From Moraxella sp. (GTDB lineage Bacteria; Pseudomonadota; Gammaproteobacteria; Pseudomonadales; Moraxellaceae): DNA of 48,498 nucleotides. Location of the stretch: assembly GCF_030525845.1 (NCBI RefSeq), contig NZ_JAUNDY010000013.1:1-48498 (forward strand), written 5' to 3'. Position 1 is the stretch's first letter. Each line of letters opens with the position of its first letter. The notes beneath the pieces are model-generated. The model had not been told where the DNA came from. It ran no database searches and saw only the letters and a program-made list of their open reading frames with translations. The position numbers and the translations under genes were made by a program. Positions 1-7,900 of the stretch are shown in pieces.

Positions 1-99
1 GTCCGCTCAATCCCAATTATTTGACCGCCAAACAAAGTATTTTTCAGAAAATTGCAATGTTTGTGGAAAAATTTAAAGGAATTGGGGGAGAGGTGTAAT

Positions 100-1008
100 A
101 TGACCGACCTTCGTAAACTTGACCTAAATTTATTAAAAGCCTTTGTCGTATTATTGGACGAATGCAATGTCAGTCGTTCGGCACAGCGATTATCCGTTAC
201 TCAGCCTGCGATGAGTGGCATTTTAAATCGCTTGCGAGAAAGTTTTAATGACCCCTTATTTGTCCGAGTTCAGCACGGAATGCAACCGACCGATAGAGCG
301 TTGGAGCTTGGCAAAATCGCACGGCAAATCTTAACTGATATCAATTCAATGTTACAACCGCCCATTTTAGAGCCTGAAAATTTGACGATGACGCTGCGGA
401 TTGGGGCGACCGATTATGTGCAAGCGATTATTGTTGTCCCCTTAATTTTAAAATTAAGACGACTTGCCCCCAATGTGCAAGTGGCATTATTGCCCGTACA
501 AGGGCAAAATGTTAAAACCTTATTTGAACAAAACAAAATTGATTTGGCATTTGTCAGTCAAAATAATTTAACGCCCGATATGTACCAACAAAAACTTTAT
601 GACGAACGCTATATTTGTGCAATGAGTAAAACGCATCCGATGGCAGATAAAAAAATAACCTTAGAGACTTTTTGTGAATTGCCTTTTGCGATGTTTTCGT
701 ATAATGGTGGGGAGTTTAGCGGAGCAACCGATTTGGCATTGCAAAAATTGGGATTAAAAAGAAAAGTGATGGTGTCTTTAAATAACATTTTATTATTACC
801 ATCGTTATTACAAGAATCGGATTTGGTGGCGGTGTTGCCAGAATGTCTTGCTAAAACTTTACCCAATGTTCATCTGCAAACACCGCCCATTGACATAGAC
901 GGTTTTACAATGCTAATGAGCTGGCACGAACGCACGCACCACGATATTGCCCATCGGTGGTTAAGGGATTTGGTGGTGGAGATGATGAAAGATATTGGCG
1001 AAAAATAA
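100..1008 (+). CDS. LysR-family transcriptional regulator
   Basis: This encodes a LysR-type DNA-binding regulator of about 302 residues, the usual family length. The N-terminus has the LysR winged helix-turn-helix (RSAQRLSVTQPAMSGILNRL), followed by the conserved segment around FNDPLFVR. The rest is the periplasmic-binding-protein-like effector domain. The start at 100 is preferred over the ATG at 52 because a G-rich ribosome site (GGGGGAGAGG) lies a few bases upstream and the family N-terminus begins there. It is convergent with the flavin oxidoreductase gene that follows, so it does not share a promoter with that gene; its target is unknown. The first 99 bases of the window hold no recognisable gene. 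Confidence 0.9.
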   Translation: MTDLRKLDLNLLKAFVVLLDECNVSRSAQRLSVTQPAMSGILNRLRESFNDPLFVRVQHGMQPTDRALELGKIARQILTDINSMLQPPILEPENLTMTLRIGATDYVQAIIVVPLILKLRRLAPNVQVALLPVQGQNVKTLFEQNKIDLAFVSQNNLTPDMYQQKLYDERYICAMSKTHPMADKKITLETFCELPFAMFSYNGGEFSGATDLALQKLGLKRKVMVSLNNILLLPSLLQESDLVAVLPECLAKTLPNVHLQTPPIDIDGFTMLMSWHERTHHDIAHRWLRDLVVEMMKDIGEK

Positions 1009-1015
1009 ACATTAA

Positions 1016-1043
1016 AAAACACCATTATAAAAAATGGTGTTTT
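1016..1043. terminator. bidirectional intrinsic terminator
   Basis: AAAACACCAT and ATGGTGTTTT form a 10-bp stem with an 8-base loop between two convergent genes. A-runs and T-runs flank both sides, so it can end transcription of both the LysR gene and the oxidoreductase gene. Confidence 0.8.
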
Positions 1044-1059
1044 TATGGATAATTGACAA

Positions 1060-2214
1060 TTAAATATTAACCGCCTGCCAATTCTCATCGCCCACCACAG
1101 GCGGTAAAAAGGCAGGTTTATTTTGTTGAATGTGCCATAAAATTGGTGGATAGCCGTATTTTTCAGGCTGACTTAAATCAAGTCGCGTGGCAATTTGCTC
1201 GTCTTGATTGTTTTTAAGCAAAGTCGCCAAATTCGGATTCATCAGCACCGCCTTGCCCACCGCGATAAATTCAGCAAACCCTGTATCAAACGCCCCACGA
1301 ATTTGGCTGCCTGAAAGCAAATTGCCCACGCCAACGAGCGGCAATTTTCCGCCAATACGAGCGTGAATTTGCTCAATGCGAGATTTTGTCGTGTCCGCAC
1401 CGCGTCTTGCCTTGTTATAAAAATCCCACAAGGAAATGTGCAAATATTGCAGGGGTTGTTCCACCAATTTATCCAGCAAAACAAAAGTATCCGCCATTGT
1501 CAGCCCGTTTTCTTCGGGTTCTTCGGGCGAAAAACGATAGCCGACAATAAAATCGGGGCGATTGTGTTTGGCTTTCACTTCATTCACGGCTTGAATCACC
1601 GCCAAAGGAAATGCCGTGCGTGCGTGAATGTCGCCACCCCATTTGTCGGTGCGGGTGTTGCTGTCGCCCGAGACAAATTGCTGAATCAAATAGCCATTCG
1701 CCCCGTGAATTTCCACCCCGTCAAAACCTGCCTGCAACGCCAATTCTGCCGAACGAGCAAACGCTGCTATCATCTCGTCCACTTCCGCCCCCGTCATCGC
1801 ACGGGCAGAATGGTTGTCGGACTGTTCATTTTCAGGCTTGACATAATCGCTTGGAGCAATGGCGTCAAAGCCTTGATTGATGTCGGCATTCCACTTTTTG
1901 CCACCGTGATGCAGTTGCAAAATGGCTTTTGCCCCTTGATTTTTAATAATTTTGGCGGTCTCGGCTAGGCTGTCCAATACCGCTGTGCTTGTGGCTTCTG
2001 GCTCGCCTGCAAAGGATTTGCCCCCTTGTTTGACCAAAGTCGCTGCCGTGATAAATAAGCCAAAATCTGTGGCACGGTTGCCGATAAATTGGCGTTCCGC
2101 GTCTGAAATCGTGCCGTCAGGGTTGGAGCCAAAATGGGTCATCGGAGCGACCACAAGGCGGTTTTTGATTTCTATGCCATTGTTTAGCGTAAATGGGGTA
2201 AATAAATCGGTCAT
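1060..2214 (-). CDS. NADH:flavin oxidoreductase, old yellow enzyme family
   Basis: This encodes a 384-residue FMN-dependent ene-reductase of the old yellow enzyme family (NemA/YqjM/2,4-dienoyl-CoA reductase group), which reduces activated double bonds using NAD(P)H. The protein begins with the typical MTDLFTPFTLNNGIEIKNRL segment and VVAPMTHFGS. It contains QLHHGGKKWN and the substrate- and flavin-binding DGVEIHGANGYLIQQF motif, and ends with a phosphate-binding VGVGNLLSG region. Length and motif order are those of an intact single-domain enzyme. No accessory iron-sulfur domain is present, so it is not a full-length FadH. The physiological substrate cannot be read from sequence. It stands alone on the minus strand and ends at the shared terminator. 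Confidence 0.92.
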   Translation of the reverse strand: MTDLFTPFTLNNGIEIKNRLVVAPMTHFGSNPDGTISDAERQFIGNRATDFGLFITAATLVKQGGKSFAGEPEATSTAVLDSLAETAKIIKNQGAKAILQLHHGGKKWNADINQGFDAIAPSDYVKPENEQSDNHSARAMTGAEVDEMIAAFARSAELALQAGFDGVEIHGANGYLIQQFVSGDSNTRTDKWGGDIHARTAFPLAVIQAVNEVKAKHNRPDFIVGYRFSPEEPEENGLTMADTFVLLDKLVEQPLQYLHISLWDFYNKARRGADTTKSRIEQIHARIGGKLPLVGVGNLLSGSQIRGAFDTGFAEFIAVGKAVLMNPNLATLLKNNQDEQIATRLDLSQPEKYGYPPILWHIQQNKPAFLPPVVGDENWQAVNI

Positions 2215-2698
2215 AAGATTACCTTTTAAACAAGTAAATAAAAATATGATGTTTTTTTAAATTTAATGTAAAAAATAATTGTATCATTTTTTATAAATAA
2301 CACAATCAATAATCGGTGCACTCTTAATATTTCCCCACAAATCCAACCTTTACTATAAAGCTATATTGGGATATAGTTTTGTGATATTTGCACCGTTATT
2401 ATTTTAAAACAAATGATTTTAATCGCCATAAATCAAAACCTGTGGGGGACTGATTAAACCTGCATAGACTAGACCAGAAGCCAGATGAAGCCCAAGCCAT
2501 TGATACACCTAAGCTGTGGGCAGGTGGGCGGTCAAGAATATGCACAAAACAAAATGATAAAAATTGATGAAAAGTGATAGGAAAATGATGAAAAAATGTG
2601 CATAAATGATTGGTTTTTGATGGGTGTTTAAACGACATTTAAAACCGTTTAAAAGCCCATCAAGGGGCGATGTGTGGGGCGTGGCAAGTGGATATGAC
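2215..2698. other. AT-rich intergenic stretch without a clear gene
   Basis: About 480 bases upstream of the oxidoreductase and before two small plus-strand frames. The part at 2220-2400 is very AT-rich and probably holds the oxidoreductase promoter. At about 2548-2598 there is a run of loosely repeated GATAAAA/GATGAAAA units. No RNA gene or confident coding region is seen. Confidence 0.5.
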
Positions 2699-2860
2699 AT
2701 GGCGGTGCGTCATTTTGTCTATGTCGCTGATGGTGTGGAGACTTATGTCAATACGCCATATCTTATTGGCAATCCTTATCAGCACACATGGCAAGGACTG
2801 ATAACCGGCGTGCCAACGGTGTGGCAGGTAGTGGGATTGGATAGATATATGGGAAAATAA
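2699..2860 (+). CDS. small hypothetical protein, possible phage remnant
   Basis: A reading frame of about 53 codons begins MAVRHFVYVADGVETY and ends LDRYMGK. The frame stays open upstream to 2624, so the true start is uncertain, or the gene is a truncated 3' fragment. Its Gly/Val/Tyr-rich composition without charged helices resembles small structural or virion-associated proteins, but no family is recognised. It lies just upstream of another small frame in the same direction. Together they look like the remains of a mobile or phage segment in otherwise gene-poor DNA. Confidence that it is expressed is low. Confidence 0.35.
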   Translation: MAVRHFVYVADGVETYVNTPYLIGNPYQHTWQGLITGVPTVWQVVGLDRYMGK

Positions 2861-2916
2861 TATCCTATTATATCATACATTAATACTCTAAAAAGTCAAT
2901 CATTCAAAGAAAAAAC

Positions 2917-3141
2917 ATGAATTTATATCAAACGTTTAACAAGCTCTTTGCCACCCCCAAAGGCGTGGCACAAATCACAGGGCAAAAGGGGTCTGGTGTG
3001 GTGGTGGGACAGACACTCGGTGGGGTGTTTGTCGTGCTAAATGGTCAGGCAGAGGTGGGCGATATGGTCTATTATGACCATCGAACTCATCACGTCACAG
3101 GTCAAGCCCCAAAGGGGGAGCGAGGAGAGTTTGGGGTGTAG
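2917..3141 (+). CDS. small phage-like hypothetical protein
   Basis: This encodes 74 residues starting MNLYQTFNKLFATPKG, followed by a beta-rich part (GSGVVVGQTLGGVFVVLNGQ) and a turn-rich C-terminus. A short helix followed by a small OB-like beta region is seen in small phage accessory proteins, but I cannot name a family. It follows the preceding frame by 56 bases on the same strand. No phage structural gene, integrase or att site is visible nearby, so this would be a remnant rather than a prophage. Confidence 0.45.
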   Translation: MNLYQTFNKLFATPKGVAQITGQKGSGVVVGQTLGGVFVVLNGQAEVGDMVYYDHRTHHVTGQAPKGERGEFGV

Positions 3142-3443
3142 TTTGTGTTATAAAAAAACGTGCATATTATGCACAAAATTACATGATTTGCTTTTTAGGT
3201 CATGCAGGTTTTTTTACAAAATTATGCAGGTTTTTTTATGAGCTTACAAACCATTGTGTTCACTTAATGATGAATAAAATTCAAACCATGATACCCATTT
3301 TTCTGTATATTTTTTTGAAAAATGGGCTTGGTTTACTCACGTCTTAAATTTTTCGCTTCCCACCAACCCTCCCCAAGTGGTCATTGTCAGGCAACTGGCT
3401 AAAATAGCAGTTAAAAATTTGATTTTCATGATTAAAAAAATTC
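3142..3443. other. gene-free AT-rich stretch
   Basis: About 300 bases with two near-identical short direct repeats: CATGCAGGTTTTTTT at about 3199-3213 and a TATGCAGGTTTTTTTA version at about 3223-3238. An inverted repeat, ACCCATTTTTC...GAAAAATGGGC, lies at about 3293-3325. No gene is supported. A very short frame on the minus strand near 3345-3430 has no recognisable product. Confidence 0.4.
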
Positions 3444-3478
3444 CAAAAAAACACCGCCCCAATTTGAAAGAGCGGTGT
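3444..3478 (-). terminator. terminator of the nitroreductase gene
   Basis: ACACCGC (3451-3457) and GCGGTGT (3472-3478) form a stem. On the minus strand it is followed by a T-run (the A-run at 3444-3450). It sits just downstream of the nitroreductase stop codon. Confidence 0.75.
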
Positions 3479-3491
3479 GCTTAAATCAAAA

Positions 3492-4151
3492 TTACTCGAT
3501 GAATTTCACCACTTCATCAAAAGTTTTACGGGCTTTTTGGCGGATTTCTTTATCACGATAACCAAAAGTTACCATTACCGATACGCCCCATTCGGCAGGG
3601 TCAAATAAACCTTCTTCTGCCAAAATGCGGTTCACTTCTTTATAATCAAAGCCTTCAATCGGACAGCTGTCAATGCCAAGCATTGCCGCCCCCGTCATCA
3701 TATTGGCAAGGGCGATGTAGGTTTGTTTGCTCGCCCAGTCGTATAGACTGCGGTCAGTCTCCAAAATGGCAATGTCTTCTGTTTGGAATTTTTTGTACAC
3801 CGCCAACGCTTTTTCACGAGCCTCGCCAGTTAAGCCCCGTCTGTCCATAATTTCGCCAAAATAGGGCGTGTCATAACGGGCGTTTTTCTTGGCAAGAATG
3901 GCGACAATGTGGCTGGCGGTTTCCATAGTAGGAATGCCCCAGCAAACAGGCTTTAATTTTTGGCGTAAGTCAGCATTTTGTAAAACCAAAAATTGCCAAG
4001 GCTCAGAACCCACCGAGCTTGGCGACAAACGCCCAAGTTCCAAAATGGCATTAAAATCATCAGCAGGGATTTTCTTATTGCCGTCATACGAACGGGTGGA
4101 TGCACGGCGATGAAAGGCACTAATCAGGTCGTCTTTGCTAAAAATGGTCAT
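3492..4151 (-). CDS. nitroreductase family protein (NfsB-like)
   Basis: This encodes about 219 residues of an FMN-dependent oxygen-insensitive nitroreductase of the NfsB/YfkO type, a cytoplasmic homodimer that uses NAD(P)H to reduce nitroaromatics or quinones. Diagnostic segments are FHRRASTRSYDGNKKIP at the N-terminus (FMN phosphate-binding arginines), LGRLSPSSVGSEPWQFLVL, and ALANMMTGAAMLGIDSCPIEGF near the C-terminus. The C-terminal VMVTFGYRDKE is also typical. The start at 4151 is chosen because the family N-terminus begins there; the ATG at 4163 would add four residues. The gene is monocistronic, with its own terminator. The true substrate is unknown. Confidence 0.92.
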   Translation of the reverse strand: MTIFSKDDLISAFHRRASTRSYDGNKKIPADDFNAILELGRLSPSSVGSEPWQFLVLQNADLRQKLKPVCWGIPTMETASHIVAILAKKNARYDTPYFGEIMDRRGLTGEAREKALAVYKKFQTEDIAILETDRSLYDWASKQTYIALANMMTGAAMLGIDSCPIEGFDYKEVNRILAEEGLFDPAEWGVSVMVTFGYRDKEIRQKARKTFDEVVKFIE

Positions 4152-4265
4152 AAATCGCTCCAAAATTAAGGATTTTGAAAATTGGAGCGTATTATAAAAG
4201 ATTTGGGTTATTATGTATAATTGATAGTTTTGATAGGTAGATATTATTTGAAGTGATAAGTAATT

Positions 4266-4282
4266 TTTCAGGCAGCCTGAAA
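4266..4282. repeat. 17-base perfect palindrome
   Basis: TTTCAGGC-A-GCCTGAAA reads identically on both strands around a central base. It lies between two minus-strand genes, outside the terminator that follows. It could be an operator for the nitroreductase promoter (start 4151) or a dispersed intergenic palindrome. No second copy was noticed in this window. Confidence 0.6.
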
Positions 4283-4297
4283 CTTTATTTTTAAAAT

Positions 4298-4334
4298 AAA
4301 AAACACCATCTTAACTCATAAAATGGTGTTTTTT
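4298..4334. terminator. bidirectional intrinsic terminator
   Basis: AAAAAACACCAT and ATGGTGTTTTTT form a 12-bp stem around a 13-base loop directly after the stop codon of the minus-strand hypothetical gene. The stem sequence is nearly the same as that at 1016-1043. Confidence 0.8.
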
Positions 4335-4344
4335 ATTGCCTTAA

Positions 4345-5439
4345 TTACTCTTCGTCTTCCCAAAAATCATCATAATATTCTTCTGAAAAGTCTTCATCAT
4401 CAAAATCCCAATCATCTTCGTACGGGTTGTACCAATAATAATCCATCGGTTCATCTTGAAATCCCTTTAAGGGAAAAGAATTTATAGTAAATTCAATGAC
4501 TTTTTGGGTATCTTGATAAATTTGATAAAATTCATCGGCTAGCTGATTGGCTTGTTGAGATAAAGTTTTATCTAATTTTGGTAAATCAATAGGGTCATAA
4601 CCTTCATCTTCATAATAATTAAACCACTCACCGTCATCATAAAAACTATATAGCCCACGATTTTGATAAGTTGTCTCTTCGGTATATATGCGAAATTGTT
4701 TGCCATCTAAAATATTATTATAACCAAATCTCAATGCTAAATTATACCAAGCGTGTGCCTTTTTTGTGTCTTGATTTAAAACACATTGCTCAATTACCTC
4801 TCTTAAAGTTTCTTGGCTATAAAACGCTTTAATAAAATCAATGTCATCATTTTTAGTTAGATGAAAGGCAATCAAATAAGGCAATATTGCTTTTTTGCCA
4901 AAAATATTGATTGCTTGCTCAATAACCTTATGCTTTCTTTGCTCTGTCTTTTGTTTCTCGTCCCACTCAGGGATAATTCTTGATAAAAGAAATAAATGCA
5001 AAATAATGGCATTAAAATTGGGTTTTTCGCAAAAACACGCCTTATCTAACTCTTGATAAAGGTCATTTTTAACCAAAATATCAAAACCTTGCCGATAATT
5101 TATAGATTTTAATAATTGATGGCTAAAATCCTTAACAGTAGGGGCATAAATTTGTGTCTGCTCTAACCGAATGTCAATGAACGCCATAATTTTATTTAAT
5201 TGTTCTTTGCTAATATTAAAGTCAAAATCTTTAATGCGTTTATTGAGCAAATCGTTATTATTTGCTTTATGGTTTTGTTCATCTAAGTCAAACAATAAAA
5301 CCGCATCTTGGCAAAAGTGTTTGTAGGTATAATAACCTAACCTTGCAGATAGCAATTCATAAACTTGTGAGCGTTTAATATTGGGAATAAAGGTTTTTAG
5401 TTCAGTATGAACATCAAAACAAATTTGAGATAAAGTCAT
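4345..5439 (-). CDS. hypothetical protein with acidic Tyr/Asp-rich C-terminal tail
   Basis: This encodes about 364 residues with no family recognised. The start at 5439 (MTLSQICFDVH) is chosen because GGAG lies about nine bases upstream; the frame opens further upstream without a better site. The body is helical with many Lys, Leu and Asn. A segment around residue 240 (KAHAWYNLALRFGY) has the look of a Sel1/TPR-like helix pair. The last 35 residues are extremely rich in Asp, Glu, Tyr and Trp. No signal peptide or membrane segment is seen, so a soluble cytoplasmic protein is expected. It is monocistronic. Proteins with such acidic tails can be nucleic-acid mimics or protein-binding factors, but that is only a guess. 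Confidence 0.75.
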   Translation of the reverse strand: MTLSQICFDVHTELKTFIPNIKRSQVYELLSARLGYYTYKHFCQDAVLLFDLDEQNHKANNNDLLNKRIKDFDFNISKEQLNKIMAFIDIRLEQTQIYAPTVKDFSHQLLKSINYRQGFDILVKNDLYQELDKACFCEKPNFNAIILHLFLLSRIIPEWDEKQKTEQRKHKVIEQAINIFGKKAILPYLIAFHLTKNDDIDFIKAFYSQETLREVIEQCVLNQDTKKAHAWYNLALRFGYNNILDGKQFRIYTEETTYQNRGLYSFYDDGEWFNYYEDEGYDPIDLPKLDKTLSQQANQLADEFYQIYQDTQKVIEFTINSFPLKGFQDEPMDYYWYNPYEDDWDFDDEDFSEEYYDDFWEDEE

Positions 5440-5578
5440 ATTAACTCCAATTTTCATTTTGACAAACAAATTTTATAAATAGCATATGACTAATGGTAAA
5501 TTTGTTAGTCAATAAAAATGGAAAAATACAACTTAAAGTTGAAGTGATTTTTTAGGGATAAAATGTCGGTTTCTACTC

Positions 5579-5613
5579 ATATGCCAAAGTAAGGGCGACC
5601 CCTGTTGGCATAT
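5579..5613. promoter_or_regulatory. 9-bp inverted repeat upstream of the hypothetical gene
   Basis: ATATGCCAA (5579-5587) and TTGGCATAT (5605-5613) are separated by 17 bases, about 140 bases upstream of the start at 5439. The arm is itself near-palindromic. There is no T-run, so an operator or RNA leader is more likely than a terminator. Confidence 0.4.
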
Positions 5614-5643
5614 CATAGTTTATTTTGGTAGCGCTGTCAAGAA

Positions 5644-5677
5644 AAAAACACCGCTCCAATCACAAAGCGGTGTTTTT
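5644..5677. terminator. bidirectional intrinsic terminator
   Basis: AAAAACACCGCT and AGCGGTGTTTTT form a 12-bp stem with a 10-base loop, immediately downstream of the truncated transporter frame on the minus strand. Confidence 0.8.
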
Positions 5678-5683
5678 ATTTCC

Positions 5684-5914
5684 CTATGCCTGTTTCGGTT
5701 TACTACTTTGATAAATAAAATACAAAGCCACGCCCAGACAAACCACCGCTCCCAAGCGATAATAGGAAAATTCAATTTGAGCATTGCCAAACCAACCAAA
5801 ACTGTCAATCAGCATTCCCATCAAAAGTTGCCCAAAAATCACCGCAATGGTTGCCGTTGCCGTGCCAATCTTTTGCACCGCCAGCACCATAATGATGATG
5901 TATGGCACGCCCAT
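5684..5914 (-). pseudogene. C-terminal fragment of a YdcZ/DMT-type transporter
   Basis: This stretch of 76 codons encodes two to three hydrophobic helices (IIIMVLAVQKIGTATATIAV and ALYFIYQSSK) with the conserved GQLLMGMLIDSFGWFG segment typical of the C-terminal half of the DUF606/YdcZ family. Those are small drug/metabolite-type membrane proteins of about 150 residues. The N-terminal half is missing, so it is a fragment. Its upstream end directly abuts the broken end of the luciferase-like monooxygenase. An ATG lies at the junction immediately after that gene's stop, so a short product could be made, but function is doubtful. Confidence 0.75.
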
Positions 5915-6223
5915 CTACAAAGTCTCCAATGTGCCGTACTGCTCCGCCACTTGCAAAGGGCTGTGATTGGGGAGCATCACGCCGCCACTACCGACACGGA
6001 TTTTTTGCGTTTGCGACAGCGTGTGGGCGATGAGAATTTGCGTGGCGGAACTTGCCAAATGGGGCATATTGTGGTGTTCGGCAATCCAAAACCGTGTAAA
6101 ATCAAGGCTTTCTAAATGCTGAGCCAAACGCACCATTGCGTCGATGGCATCTTTGGCGGTTTGTCCTTGTCGCATTGGAGCAAGGTTTAGGGCGGAGAGT
6201 TTGGGGGTTTTCATAAATTTCAC
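5915..6223 (-). pseudogene. N-terminal fragment of a luciferase-like FMN monooxygenase
   Basis: These 102 codons match the first third of bacterial-luciferase-like flavin monooxygenases of the MsnO8/YhbW group, which are normally about 330 residues. The LSALNLAPMRQGQTAKDAI opening, RFWIAEHHNMPHLASSATQI and KIRVGSGGVMLPNHSPL are typical. The frame ends at TAG right where transporter sequence begins, so about 230 residues have been lost by deletion. It follows the ArsR-type regulator on the same strand, which may once have controlled it. Confidence 0.85.
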
Positions 6224-6284
6224 TTTTACTAATATCTAAAAAATTAGATTTGATAATGGGTAAAAAATGCCATTAAAAACGGCA

Positions 6285-6602
6285 TTAGGGGAAAGTTTGG
6301 TCTAATTTTGCCATCAAATCGGCTTTGGCATTGGGGGCAAAGCGGTAATAAGTCCATTTGCCCACTCGCTGGCTTTCCACCAAACCGACTGATTTTAAAG
6401 TGTTTAAATAGCCTGAAACGACTGACTGAGCCAGTCCTGCTTTTTCAGCAATTTTACCCACACAAATCCAACCACCGTTTTGCATTGTGGTGCATTCGGG
6501 CGAAAAATCAGGGAAATGCTGGGTGGGGCAGTGTAGCCAAATCAGCATTTGTAGGCGGTGTTCGTTGCCTAAGGCTTTAAAGGTATCAATTAAAGTCTGC
6601 AT
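6285..6602 (-). CDS. ArsR-family HTH regulator
   Basis: This encodes 105 residues forming a winged helix-turn-helix of the ArsR/SmtB type. The N-terminus has IDTFKALGNEHRLQMLIWL, and the recognition region is IAEKAGLAQSVVSGYLNTL followed by the wing VGLVESQRVGKWTYYRF. Cysteines at CPTQ, PECTT and GWICV could bind a thiol-reactive metal or sense redox, but the canonical ArsR CVC motif is absent. It lies upstream of the truncated monooxygenase on the same strand. A weak AATGCC/GGCATT hairpin (6266-6286) overlaps its stop. It probably represses its own promoter and perhaps the lost downstream genes. Confidence 0.85.
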   Translation of the reverse strand: MQTLIDTFKALGNEHRLQMLIWLHCPTQHFPDFSPECTTMQNGGWICVGKIAEKAGLAQSVVSGYLNTLKSVGLVESQRVGKWTYYRFAPNAKADLMAKLDQTFP

Positions 6603-6774
6603 AGCACGTTATTATATCTATATTTTTAGAAATGTCAATTTTCACCAATCAAAACTCCCATTTTTCATCATCAATCATCGCCCACACCAGCAAGGGGCAA
6701 GAAAAATATCCAATCTTAACCTTGCGATCATCAACGAATAACACCGCAAAATGAGTTTTGTGACACACTGTTCA

Positions 6775-7293
6775 TCACTTCATTCTACTGATGAGATTAT
6801 CCTTCATCACAAACTGATGGTACAACGCCCCACCCACATGAGCCACCACAAGGAAAATCAGCACATAAAACATTGCCCCCGTATGAATGCCATTCATCAG
6901 CTTGGCCATCTCTCTATCAATGCCGACCACACTGGGGAAACTAAACAATCCAAACACACTGACGCCACGACCACCATACATGCTCATGAGCATGCCTGTG
7001 ATGGGCATGGCAAGCATGGCAAGATACAAGCCCAAATGCGTCAGATGTGCCACGCCCGTTTGCCATTTTGGCATGGGTGGGTGTGGCGGTGCTTTGCTAA
7101 CAAAGCGGTTGATGATTCGTAGCAACGTCCAAATCAAAAAACTCGCCCCAATTGATTTATGCAAACTGATGTAATCATCACCTTGCTCAATAGCGACCCA
7201 CGCTCCTGCGATGAGCAACGCCCCCACCCAATGAAAAATGCGAGTAGCGAGCGTGTATTTGCCCGAACTGGGGCTGGCGACTGGCGTTGTCAT
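6775..7293 (-). CDS. cytochrome b561, CybB-type
   Basis: This encodes 172 residues with four transmembrane helices, the size and layout of the bacterial di-heme cytochrome b561 that oxidises ubiquinol in the inner membrane. Histidines suited to heme ligation lie in ATRIFHWVGALL, SLHKSIGASF, NGIHTGAMFY and VVAHVGGALYHQF. The conserved start YTLATRIFHW and end VMKDNLISRMK are typical. Members often act as superoxide:ubiquinone oxidoreductases. It is not in an evident operon; the Pil-Chp cluster ends just upstream on the same strand. Confidence 0.92.
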   Translation of the reverse strand: MTTPVASPSSGKYTLATRIFHWVGALLIAGAWVAIEQGDDYISLHKSIGASFLIWTLLRIINRFVSKAPPHPPMPKWQTGVAHLTHLGLYLAMLAMPITGMLMSMYGGRGVSVFGLFSFPSVVGIDREMAKLMNGIHTGAMFYVLIFLVVAHVGGALYHQFVMKDNLISRMK

Positions 7294-7319
7294 AAAAACT
7301 CCAAAATATTGATAAAATT

Positions 7320-7345
7320 AAACTTCGTTAATGATAACGAAGTTT
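7320..7345. terminator. 11-bp inverted repeat between chpC and cytochrome b561
   Basis: AAACTTCGTTA and TAACGAAGTTT are perfect arms around an ATGA loop, between the chpC stop and the b561 start (both minus strand). It could be the terminator of the Pil-Chp operon or an operator in the b561 promoter. It lacks a strong T-run on the minus strand, which leaves both open. Confidence 0.5.
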
Positions 7346-7385
7346 GTCGTTAAAAACAGCGGTAAATTTGTGAAAATTAGTAAAA

Positions 7386-7886
7386 TTAACTGTCCAAATC
7401 CACCAAGTGATGCACAATCAAGTCCAAATCAGGTACAACATAGGTCTCGCCATCAAGTGTTACCGCTTGATAAAGATAGTTTTCTGGGTTCTCTTTGGCG
7501 TTTGGCAGGGCGCTTACTGACAAGCGAATACTAGCAAGTTCCTCTTCTTGCAGTATCGTATCCTTAACATCAGAAATTCGCACACGTTTCGTAGTTAGCT
7601 CGCCTACTGTCTGCAACGCCAATCTATGCACATCGGTATTACCCTCCAAGACAATGAGTTTATCCGCCTCAATGTCTTTGGGGATAAGATGATACACCGC
7701 CACTTCTTGCCCTCGCCACAGGTACGTCCAAATACGCTCCTGATACTCCTCAACACTCATAATCAGTGCTGTTGGCACAAGCCAATCAGGCTGACCGATG
7801 GCAGGAATGGCGGTAACCTCCAACGTACCGTGTTCAACGGTAAGCAAGCTTACTGGCTCAAACTGATGTTTTTGTATTTTATTCAT
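7386..7886 (-). CDS. chpC: ChpC, CheW-like adaptor of the Pil-Chp system
   Basis: This encodes 166 residues with a divergent CheW fold; the WTYLWRGQEVAVYHLI segment corresponds to the CheW core strand pair. In Pseudomonas aeruginosa the last gene of the cluster, chpC, encodes a protein of similar length, and this gene holds the same position right after the methylesterase, with 14 bases between them. CheW-like adaptors couple the chemoreceptor to the kinase; ChpC is thought to link additional receptors to ChpA. Assignment rests mainly on gene order and size plus weak CheW similarity. Confidence 0.75.
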   Translation of the reverse strand: MNKIQKHQFEPVSLLTVEHGTLEVTAIPAIGQPDWLVPTALIMSVEEYQERIWTYLWRGQEVAVYHLIPKDIEADKLIVLEGNTDVHRLALQTVGELTTKRVRISDVKDTILQEEELASIRLSVSALPNAKENPENYLYQAVTLDGETYVVPDLDLIVHHLVDLDS

Positions 7887-7900
7887 GAATAATTCCCACT

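Noticed and set aside
2548-2598. Iteron-like GATAAAA/GATGAAAA repeats as a replication origin
   Set aside because: Units are irregular in length and spacing, with no replication gene nearby; more likely simple AT-rich sequence.
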